Below, one piece after another: positions 56,863-64,000 of a stretch of 64,000 bases of DNA; position 1 is the stretch's first letter; each line of letters opens with the position of its first letter. The DNA is from Albugo candida (taxonomy: Eukaryota > Oomycota > Peronosporomycetes > Albuginales): positions 682,001-746,000 of the forward strand of contig JBDOQK010000002.1 of NCBI GenBank assembly GCA_040437565.1, given 5' to 3'. The notes below the pieces were generated by a model. It was not told the origin of the DNA. It saw only the letters and a program-made list of their open reading frames with translations, and did not search any database. Both the position numbers and the translations under genes were made by a program.

Positions 56863-58253
56863 ATGCTGGAAACACTTACGGATAAAGAATTAGAGCTGAA
56901 AAGATCTGTTCAAGAAACCTTGCAGACTCAGGGAGTTTTGGCTAAGCTCAAAGTAAGAGACAATTGAATTGTTTCTTTGGTCAGAATTGTGATCTTTTCG
57001 TTTACGATCTCAGGCTGAATTGCGAAGCGCTGTGTTTCAAGTTTTACAACAACAGAATGTGCAATCGAAAAGCGTTAAGACATGTCGACGAAGAGAGAAA
57101 CTCATCGCTGAGAATGCTCGCGAGTACGCAGTGAGTTTGGAATTGTGTCTTGACTTTCTAAAAAGCTTGGAGCTGGATCACACTTTTTCGGTTTTGAGGA
57201 CTGAGGCAAATTGCAGTGAATCCGTACGTGAGATAGTAACAATGCAGAAACCCTTAAACTCACATTTTTTTTCGGTTGAGGGGTTATAAAGGACAGCAAT
57301 GTGGTGAATTACAGACGACATCTTTTGCAGGAGTTCAAGCTGCCTTTAACAGCAGAAAGTTGTGAGAAACCGGTGTTATTCGACCTTATGAAGACATTCT
57401 GGACTCTTCCAGCAGAGAACCAGCAAAGTGTACTGGAGGGTAAAGCCACAGATCACATATTGGAATATGAAGTGCATCCGTCAAGTGGAGAAGATTCCGA
57501 TAGCGCTCATAGCGATACCGCGCCTGAGATCTTGTCGGCAGCATCAACAGTCGATTGTAGCGAAAGAGAAAACAAGTCAACAAAATTATCAGCATTCATG
57601 CATCATGGCTATCTTGGAAACATGACCAAAGCCGATGACGTCAACACACGCAAAGGAGATAAAGATCAAGTTGAAATCGTAAGCTTCTTGAAAATATCTT
57701 GCTATTGATTCTTAGCACTTGCAAACTATAGCGTGAGGACGAAGAAGTCAACGACGATGACGAACATCAACTTGGCACACTAGATGCAAAACTACAAGCT
57801 ATGGAAGCCGAGGATGAGACTGGCATCCTGGAAAAGCTACGCGCGACATTACTAGTTGATCAAGATAGAGCAGAAGATCCGGATTCTGAGTCAGACTCAA
57901 GTAAAGTACCATCACACAATATCACGGACTCGAACCTAAAACCATCAGCGAGAAAAGACTCTGTCGACCAAGACGCCAATTATGGTAGTGATTTCGAAGA
58001 GGAAGAGTTTGAAGAGGAAATTGCGAGGTGCGCCTCCCCTGAAAACACATGAAAGCCTTGTCTGACTGCTTGTCTATCTACCAGCGAGATCTCCGAAGCA
58101 TCGAGTCTTGAACAAGCTTCTCAAGCTTCCGTGATTTCGGAGCGTGATGCAGAGCTTGTCGAGCAGATTCAAAAAGATAAAGTTGTGCTTGATGAAATCG
58201 CCTTACAAAGCTACGATTACATTGAAGCAATTGAGCATCCTCATACACTCTAA
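56863..58253 (+). CDS. CEP43/FOP-like LisH centrosomal protein
   Basis: This is a basal-body/centrosome protein of the FGFR1OP (FOP) type. Five exons (56863-56952, 57014-57223, 57292-57678, 57732-58027, 58085-58253) give 383 residues. The N-terminus is TLTDKELELKRSVQETLQTQ followed by GVLAKLKAELRSAVFQVLQQ, which matches human FOP (TELRDLLVQTLENSGVLNRI, KAELRAAVFLALEEQ) residue for residue in pattern. A LisH-type dimerisation helix follows: ENAREYAVSLELCLDFLKSL with LDHTFSVLRTEA (FOP: FLQFFNLDFTLAVFQPE). The C-terminal half is acidic and low in complexity (DFEEEEFEEEIA) and ends in QSYDYIEAIEHPHTL. The start lies 74 bp after the CHD1-like stop, so the promoter must be very short. The stop TAA (58251-58253) overlaps the stop of the next gene on the other strand. 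Confidence 0.78.
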
Positions 58254-58932
58254 CTACGACGCGTCAAAGCCTGAGCCAGCTTCTCATTAGTCATACATTC
58301 TGGATGGATGAAATAATGCTTGGAATTCGCCTGGAAAGTTCTCATGGGATGCATTGAAGATGCTGGTGGCCTTACTGCAGATAGAGGAAATCGCGTCTCC
58401 TGAATCCCACCAAAGAGCGTGACTGTATTGACTGTGAGCATCGTATCCGGAGAAAGCTCATTTGCTTGTGGCGTCATCCACATCTTCAAAATGTATGGCT
58501 TGAACAAAACTTGAAACAAAGTTGTGGTACCAATTCCGAAAATCTGCAAAGGATCACGAAATTGGAACAGGAGAGGTTATAAGACATGGCACATTACCAT
58601 AATGGTACCGCACATGGCCCACTGCACAACGAGGAGTAAGCTTTTTGATTGAGATGAAAAGGGATGGAGACAAATACCTTTGCGACCGGAGAACGGGAAA
58701 CCTGATTCACGAGACATAGCGTTGGCATACCGATTGATGTGAGGATACATGAAGTGATAGAGACGCCTTTCATCACACGCACGGCGCGTGCCATGGGAGC
58801 GGAATACACCAAGACTGAGTCTGTCTCATTGTTAATTGTGGAAAGTGCACTGGCTCCTAATTGGATCGAGTTCGTAAGTCTGATTCCGTATTGTCCAATG
58901 TGTGAAAGTTTTCTGCGGGACAGAGCAAACAT
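58250..58932 (-). CDS. TMEM70/TMEM186-like mitochondrial inner-membrane protein
   Basis: This is a probable mitochondrial assembly factor: TMEM70 helps assemble the ATP synthase rotor, and TMEM186/TMEM223 are its relatives. Start ATG 58932 gives a basic amphipathic leader (MFALSRRKLSHIGQYGIRLT), suited to mitochondrial import. The family block follows: SVLVYSAPMARAVRVMKGVS (TMEM70: LVYTGNLARAVFGVKFFS), then a hydrophobic hairpin: SCILTSIGMPTLCLVNQV, an intron at about 58621-58676, WAMCGTIM, a second intron at about 58543-58596, and IFGIGTTTLFQVLFKPYIL. The matrix tail has LTVNTVTLFGGIQETRFPLS (TMEM70: [20 protein letters not shown]) and ends before TAG at 58252-58250. The protein is about 190 residues. 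The family-level call is sound; which of the three members it is cannot be settled here. A gap lies 22 bp upstream of the start. Confidence 0.7.
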
Positions 58933-58954
58933 GTGGTTATGAATTGATTTCGAG

Positions 58955-59054
58955 NNNNNNNNNNNNNNNNNNNNNNNNNNNNNNNNNNNNNNNNNNNNNN
59001 NNNNNNNNNNNNNNNNNNNNNNNNNNNNNNNNNNNNNNNNNNNNNNNNNNNNNN
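58955..59054. other. Scaffold gap without duplicated flanks, next to SINE
   Basis: One hundred N. The right edge starts directly in the 3' end of a SINE; an interspersed repeat at a contig end explains why assembly stopped here. Confidence 0.9.
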
Positions 59055-59210
59055 AGTCTGACTTCAAACCTAGGGAGGCAGATATTTTCCAAGCTTATTG
59101 CTTGGGTGGGCTCAAACCGCTGCCCACACTGCCGGGAATCGAACTAACGACCTCCGGCAGGGGCTCCGTGCGCTCAAGTGATTAATCGACTGAGCTGGGC
59201 ACGGAGACCC
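59055..59210 (-). mobile_element. tRNA-derived SINE
   Basis: On the minus strand it begins with a tRNA-like head: CCGTGCCCAGCTCAGTCGAT (A-box region, 59183-59206). A B box AGTTCGATTCCC (59133-59145) then sits in a good TpsiC-like hairpin (CTGCCGG pairing with CCGGCAG). The tRNA-unrelated body follows (GTGGGCAGCGGTTTGAGCCC ... AAAATATCTGCCTCCCTAGG). The body is cut by the gap, so tail and target-site duplication cannot be seen. A diverged second body copy lies at 16617-16703. The two internal promoter boxes plus a shared non-tRNA body define a SINE and not a tRNA gene. Confidence 0.7.
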
Positions 59211-59266
59211 ACTTTATTCATATATGTTGGATACGCCATAGTTTCAGCACTGGCGAGCCTTTTCAC

Positions 59267-60428
59267 TTGACGAAAGTACGATGTGTCTTGTAGAAAAGGA
59301 GTCGGATGTGGTACACGCATAAAGGCAAGTTTGCATGAGCCAGAGGGTCGTGGACCTTGTCCATCGCTCTAGTAAGTCATTCTCACTTTGTATGTGACGA
59401 GCATCAATGCACGTGGAATTGACATTCGAAAGTGGATCTGGTCTGAAGAGAAAACTTGATTGTGCTTCATGCTGATTGGATGCTTACAGTCGGAGATGTG
59501 CACTCGCGAAAGTGATTCGATTTTTCATCACCGGGAAGAGTGTTTAGGGAATCATTCATTTTGTATCAAAACGATGCTTTACTGTAAAGCACAGTACAAA
59601 ACGTCTAAAAAAGCAGAATAGCAGAATAACTCGCGACATACAGTACTTGAGTGTCAAGGTTCTTCGACCCACTTCCATGTTTTGCTCCCGTTTTGCGTTT
59701 TTTAATCATTTATAATTGTGGCTGCAATCATTATACACACTTTGAGTTGACTTTCTTACCACTCCGGGGTGTACCACTACTATAGATCTGATTTAGANNN
59801 NNNNNNNNNNNNNNNNNNNNNNNNNNNNNNNNNNNNNNNNNNNNNNNNNNNNNNNNNNNNNNNNNNNNNNNNNNNNNNNNNNNNNNNNNNNNNNNNNTTG
59901 ACGAAAGTACGATGTGTCTTGTAGAAAAGGAGTCGGATGTGGTACACGCATAAAGGCAAGTTTGCATGAGCCAGAGGGTCGTGGACCTTGTCCATCGCTC
60001 TAGTAAGTCATTCTCACTTTGTATGTGACGAGCATCAATGCACGTGGAATTGACATTCGAAAGTGGATCTGGTCTGAAGAGAAAACTTGATTGTGCTTCA
60101 TGCTGATTGGATGCTTACAGTCGGAGATGTGCACTCGCGAAAGTGATTCGATTTTTCATCACCGGGAAGAGTGTTTAGGGAATCATTCATTTTGTATCAA
60201 AACGATGCTTTACTGTAAAGCACAGTACAAAACGTCTAAAAAAGCAGAATAGCAGAATAACTCGCGACATACAGTACTTGAGTGTCAAGGTTCTTCGACC
60301 CACTTCCATGTTTTGCTCCCGTTTTGCGTTTTTTAATCATTTATAATTGTGGCTGCAATCATTATACACACTTTGAGTTGACTTTCTTACCACTCCGGGG
60401 TGTACCACTACTATAGATCTGATTTAGA
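59267..60428. other. Scaffold gap with duplicated contig overlap (531 bp)
   Basis: One hundred N at 59798-59897. Bases 59267-59797 recur at 59898-60428. The sequence is non-coding. Confidence 0.95.
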
Positions 60429-60551
60429 CTCAAGTCAACGACTCCGTCCCATTCATATTACGGACTGGAACCATCCAACGACCGTGACAATACCTATACG
60501 TGGTAATTGAGTCACACCGTATACGGCAGTCACCGGACCTATCACTCCACT

Positions 60552-61473
60552 ACTATCGATTAGTTGAATGACAACAAGGTTGCGTGGACTTTCGTCATCG
60601 GTATTTTCAGCATAAGGTGTCATGTCTTCGAGTACACCCATGTCAGCCAACTCCGTAACACCACACGATTTAGTTTCTGGGACGCTGTCACATCAGTATA
60701 CTATGTCAATGAGAAAATCTATGAATATACGTACTACGCAACATTGTCAACAACCAATGAGTCAACCACAACAAGTTTTACATATCGAAGCGTATCAACA
60801 TGATCGTAGTGATACACATCGTATACAACACCACGACCATCATCATATTCGTGCGCAACATAATGAATCGCATGTACATCCATCAATGGCAATGAATGTA
60901 AATGAATTAGCAATGCGTATTTATCCTCAATCGCTTACCACTCCTATCACAATGGCAATGACNNNNNNNNNNNNNNNNNNNNNNNNNNNNNNNNNNNNNN
61001 NNNNNNNNNNNNNNNNNNNNNNNNNNNNNNNNNNNNNNNNNNNNNNNNNNNNNNNNNNNNNNACTATCGATTAGTTGAATGACAACAAGGTTGCGTGGAC
61101 TTTCGTCATCGGTATTTTCAGCATAAGGTGTCATGTCTTCGAGTACACCCATGTCAGCCAACTCCGTAACACCACACGATTTAGTTTCTGGGACGCTGTC
61201 ACATCAGTATACTATGTCAATGAGAAAATCTATGAATATACGTACTACGCAACATTGTCAACAACCAATGAGTCAACCACAACAAGTTTTACATATCGAA
61301 GCGTATCAACATGATCGTAGTGATACACATCGTATACAACACCACGACCATCATCATATTCGTGCGCAACATAATGAATCGCATGTACATCCATCAATGG
61401 CAATGAATGTAAATGAATTAGCAATGCGTATTTATCCTCAATCGCTTACCACTCCTATCACAATGGCAATGAC
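60552..61473. other. Scaffold gap with duplicated contig overlap (411 bp)
   Basis: One hundred N at 60963-61062. Bases 60552-60962 recur at 61063-61473, giving a false second start of the Cys/His cluster gene at 60622. Confidence 0.95.
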
Positions 61474-62803
61474 ACAGTCAGAGATGTCAGAGGTAGGAAC
61501 ATCCAACTCAAATATCAATCCAGTACCTTATTGGCGCGCACCATCCGTAGAAGTCCAGCAATATAAAAATACCTTAGATTTAGAATTCAATGATTTTATG
61601 GTTAATGGTACCGCTTTATCTGCGATGCCACTAAGGGATGATAGTACTCCGATTCCGCATGAGGGATCCAATATGTGTATTGGTTCGATTCCCGCTACGT
61701 TTCAAGCATACTCAGGTATAACTGGTGTTGGTATACAGCCCAATCGTATAAAGCCACAAACGTATACTTACGTGCAATCTTCACCCTCAATGCGATTACC
61801 TACTCAGTCCGATCAAGAGATTTCATCCAATCGAACGCAGTGTTCAAATGTCCCGCTCAATTCGCATACAAAAAAGAGGACAAATGTGTCGTATCAGGAC
61901 TCGCAAATAACGGAGCCAGTCTCGAAACAATCTGAATCAGTCCAATACTATTCGGATCGGAGTACGCAATATCCTAAATTTGGCTATTCTTCAGGTCAAG
62001 ACGGGACTTCCATACCATCTTTATCCATTTACACCAGCGTCCAATCGGGAAGTTCACAATTCACAGATGAATTGGATTTACGGCAGAAGAAAATCGACGA
62101 AAGAAATGAAAAATGTGAATTCCATAATTGTTTGAATCGTGCTCGCGTCTCTCAAATATATGGAAAATTTTGTAATCGCCATGTGATTGTCGCTCCGTGT
62201 GGATTTCCAGGTTGTCGAGATAAAGCGATGAACAAGTCGTCCATGTGCGTTAAGCATCTTTCTTTGGGCAAAGATGCTCTTCATCGTGTATTGGCAAATC
62301 GAGCACAAAACGTTCCAGTTTGTAAGACGCTAGGATGCTTCAAGAATGATCAAGGAAGAGGCCATTGTCGTGGTCATGAAAAGCTCTTGATGGCGACTGG
62401 AAGATTGCCCAAACACATCAACAAACGCCGCCTTAACAGCGCGTACACAATGTGCAGTTACCCGCATTGCTCCAAACATTCGCAACGAAACCATTTATGC
62501 CGTACGCATGGAAATCTAATCATCAAACAAGCAAGAGAAGTGGCAGCACAATCGAATAATGAATCATTTGATGAAATTCTTACCCGTTTACAAAAAGATG
62601 TGAAGCGATGTACCCATCCGAATTGTACTAAAAACTCCCAACGAGATCGATTGTGCACGATGCATTACCATGAAAAAACCAATTCGCAGTTGAGTGGAGA
62701 GAAGAAAGAGAGTCTTGCAGATGATCACGTTGACATAAAGAAAAACGTGGAGAGCCACATACAAACACAGGTCGAAAGTTTGGATCACGTCGAAGGAATG
62801 TAA
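61133..62803 (+). CDS. Cys/His cluster protein with five C-x4-C...C-x2-H units (oomycete 'WRKY19-like')
   Basis: A single-exon 556-residue protein. The first 310 residues are disordered, rich in Q, S, H, M and T (HQYTMSMRKSM, HRIQHHDHHHIRAQHN). Residues about 325-520 carry five zinc-ligand units with spacing C-x4-C-x(8-13)-C-x2-H: CEFHNC...FCNRH, CGFPGC...MCVKH, CKTLGC...HCRGH, CSYPHC...LCRTH and CTHPNC...LCTMH. Two of them share a KxSQRxxLC core. Such arrays are abundant in oomycete genomes and are often labelled probable WRKY factor 19 through weak database hits, although no WRKYGQK sequence is present. The array most likely binds zinc and nucleic acid in the nucleus; that is inference. The tail is charged. 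The ATG at 61133 is the first in frame after a non-coding stretch. It is convergent with the TMEM135-like gene, 31 bp apart. Confidence 0.82.
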   Translation: MSSSTPMSANSVTPHDLVSGTLSHQYTMSMRKSMNIRTTQHCQQPMSQPQQVLHIEAYQHDRSDTHRIQHHDHHHIRAQHNESHVHPSMAMNVNELAMRIYPQSLTTPITMAMTQSEMSEVGTSNSNINPVPYWRAPSVEVQQYKNTLDLEFNDFMVNGTALSAMPLRDDSTPIPHEGSNMCIGSIPATFQAYSGITGVGIQPNRIKPQTYTYVQSSPSMRLPTQSDQEISSNRTQCSNVPLNSHTKKRTNVSYQDSQITEPVSKQSESVQYYSDRSTQYPKFGYSSGQDGTSIPSLSIYTSVQSGSSQFTDELDLRQKKIDERNEKCEFHNCLNRARVSQIYGKFCNRHVIVAPCGFPGCRDKAMNKSSMCVKHLSLGKDALHRVLANRAQNVPVCKTLGCFKNDQGRGHCRGHEKLLMATGRLPKHINKRRLNSAYTMCSYPHCSKHSQRNHLCRTHGNLIIKQAREVAAQSNNESFDEILTRLQKDVKRCTHPNCTKNSQRDRLCTMHYHEKTNSQLSGEKKESLADDHVDIKKNVESHIQTQVESLDHVEGM

Positions 62804-62834
62804 TATGGATCATCGACATTCGAGTCTCTGCGGC

Positions 62835-63672
62835 CTAGGATTGTCCATCATCATTCTTACGGAAATCACGAACGCTGATGATAGGTTCCATGTATTGTAA
62901 TATAGCTGGGTAGAATGTTGTATTACTGTCAATGCTTTGTAGAGATTCTAACGATTCGAGTGGATTTGGTTGGTCTCTTGTACGAACGTGTAATGTAGAT
63001 GAGCAAATGGGCCAGAACAATCTGCATTAAGGATCCTAATCATCACAGTATGCATTTCGGACCGAAGAAAAAGTATAAAATCTTCCGGTGTGTTGGCTTT
63101 AACTGTGCTGCTGAGCTCGCCATGATAAGTGCCAATGAGATTGAAAACATCAACACTTCACTGTGGCGAATATAACGAACGATTCTGCGTTGTTCAAGGA
63201 TCTTCCAGTAAATCGCAATTGCTTTCGATATGGAATAGAGCGTCAGGATGGATCGATGCTTTTGATATTCCAGAAAAATGCTAAATCCCGCAATAATCTA
63301 CTCCACATCACATTGCCACAAGTACAAAAATGAGCACATTGGAAGCACGTACACCGCCGATGAAACCCTCCATTTCGAAATCTCGTTGCAAACTGTTTCG
63401 AATTGCACAAATTGACAGTTTTGTGAGAATCTAAAACTGCATTCAGATATATCGGTATACACAACGCGAATACGCTAATTCGGACCGTATTTGTTGATAA
63501 GAATGTTGATGACCAAAATGTTGCTCGTAGTAAACGGAATAGTGTCGATATCGGACTCTGATGTAAATGTCGCATTCCAAAGACCAAAATTGACAACGCG
63601 TGCACTGCAGCATACATTTGCGATGCTCGCCCAATTCCAACGATAAAATCCTTGCAAGCGTGAGCGACGCAT
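62835..63672 (-). CDS. TMEM135-like membrane protein (5' part unresolved)
   Basis: Minus-strand exon pieces resemble the C-terminal half of TMEM135, a peroxisomal/mitochondrial membrane protein of lipid and fission pathways. Visible blocks are DFEMEGFIGGVRASNVLIFV (63300-63390), IIAGFSIFLEYQKHRSILTL (TMEM135: [20 protein letters not shown]), IRHSEVLMFSISLALIMASS and LKPTHRKILYFFFGPK (TMEM135: LRPSYWKFLLRLTKGK). The order and spacing match. The C-terminus, PAILQYMEPIISVRDFRKN, ends at TAG 62837-62835. Introns must separate these blocks (one ends before ATT ATT GCG near 63296), but their 5' sites are not certain. Coding-like sequence continues upstream of 63600, and the gene may run past the window end. 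The 31 bp between this stop and the stop of the Cys/His cluster gene supports a real gene end. Confidence 0.55.
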
Positions 63673-64000
63673 GATTCTCTATAATAGGACAGTCAAATTT
63701 ATTGTAGCGGTTTAACGACTTTGGTGTCTGACTTGTGGAAATGCGGTTGGCATGGACGAAATACAGCGTCACTCCCTGCAGGTGCTACTTGCCGGTTACG
63801 AACGGTACAATTGAGTCCATAATTCGTTAGAGATGTGCACTTGAGTATTCGGTGGTGGTAAGCCTAAGGACCAAAATATTTGTCTCGTACCAAACCTAAG
63901 TATTGTAATGCTCATACCGAAGAAAGGAATGATTGTCGCAATAGTACAATGAATGCATTACTGACGATGAATAGGACTTCCGTCAGATACGGTAGCTGGC

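Larger units (their letters stand above)
58933..61132. other. Non-coding region with SINE and three gaps
   Basis: This covers 2.2 kb as printed, but two gap overlaps (531 and 411 bp) are shown twice. The real length is about 1 kb plus whatever lies in the gap at 58955-59054. Apart from the SINE at 59055-59210 no element or gene is visible. The stretch just before 61133 is probably the promoter and 5' UTR of the Cys/His cluster gene. Confidence 0.5.

Noticed and set aside
59130-59210. tRNA gene on the minus strand
   Set aside because: A and B boxes are present, but no proper acceptor stem or cloverleaf forms, and the sequence continues into a body shared with another locus; a SINE fits better.
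1-64000. CRISPR arrays, bacterial operons or prophage
   Set aside because: No regularly spaced short repeats were seen, and introns in nearly every gene show a eukaryotic nuclear contig.

Overview
This is a nuclear contig from a protist whose gene set points to an oomycete, probably a white rust (Albugo type). The genes are split by many short GT-AG introns of about 50-60 bp. It has a bacterial-type FtsZ (a mitochondrial division protein kept by stramenopiles), an outer-arm axonemal dynein with an N-terminal kelch domain, an EF-hand NADPH oxidase, a GH72 wall glucanosyltransferase and a cysteine/histidine cluster protein of the kind oomycete annotations call WRKY-like. The phylum-level call is firm; Albugo is an inference.

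Layout: mitochondrial FtsZ (26-1349, 5' end cut), PX-domain protein (1381-2199, -), L-type lectin (3043-4503, +), WKF-domain protein (4614-5321, +), histidine acid phosphatase (5340-7171, -), coiled-coil protein (7302-9666, +), a sparse 2 kb stretch, NADPH oxidase (11858-14725, +), a 4 kb repeat-bearing stretch, RFC4 clamp-loader subunit (18732-19841, +), SEC13 (19893-20954, -), Rab1/Ypt1 (21608-22437, +), GH72 glucanosyltransferase (22671-24529, +), OLA1/YchF ATPase (24609 onward, +), kelch-dynein heavy chain (about 27.9-40.8 kb, +), SKI3/TTC37 (40760-44780, -), ABHD18 hydrolase (44875-46472, +), a gene-poor 2.3 kb, histidyl-tRNA synthetase (48739-50752, +), a CaaX-ending orphan (50831-52129, -), a gene-poor 2.2 kb, a CHD1-tail protein without ATPase (54303-56788, +), a CEP43/FOP-like LisH protein (56863-58253, +), a TMEM70-like protein (58250-58932, -), a SINE and non-coding DNA, the Cys/His cluster protein (61133-62803, +) and a TMEM135-like gene (62835 to at least 63672, -).

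Genes sit in compact blocks, mostly tail-to-tail pairs. Two pairs (dynein/SKI3 and CEP43/TMEM70-like) have overlapping stop codons. The blocks are separated by 2-4 kb islands without recognisable genes, which hold SINE pieces and a decayed copia fragment.

Twelve runs of exactly 100 N mark scaffold gaps. Ten are flanked by the same sequence on both sides (126 to 1360 bp), so they are unmerged contig overlaps, not real duplications. The doubled OLA1 3' part, the doubled membrane region of the oxidase and the doubled IPT segment of the dynein are therefore artefacts. In one overlap the two copies differ at four clustered sites, which looks like allelic variation in a diploid.

Functionally the window is mostly housekeeping: mitochondrial division and assembly, secretory traffic (lectin, SEC13, Rab1), replication, translation and RNA decay. 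It also carries two genes for a flagellated zoospore (dynein, CEP43-like) and two surface genes (oxidase, GH72).
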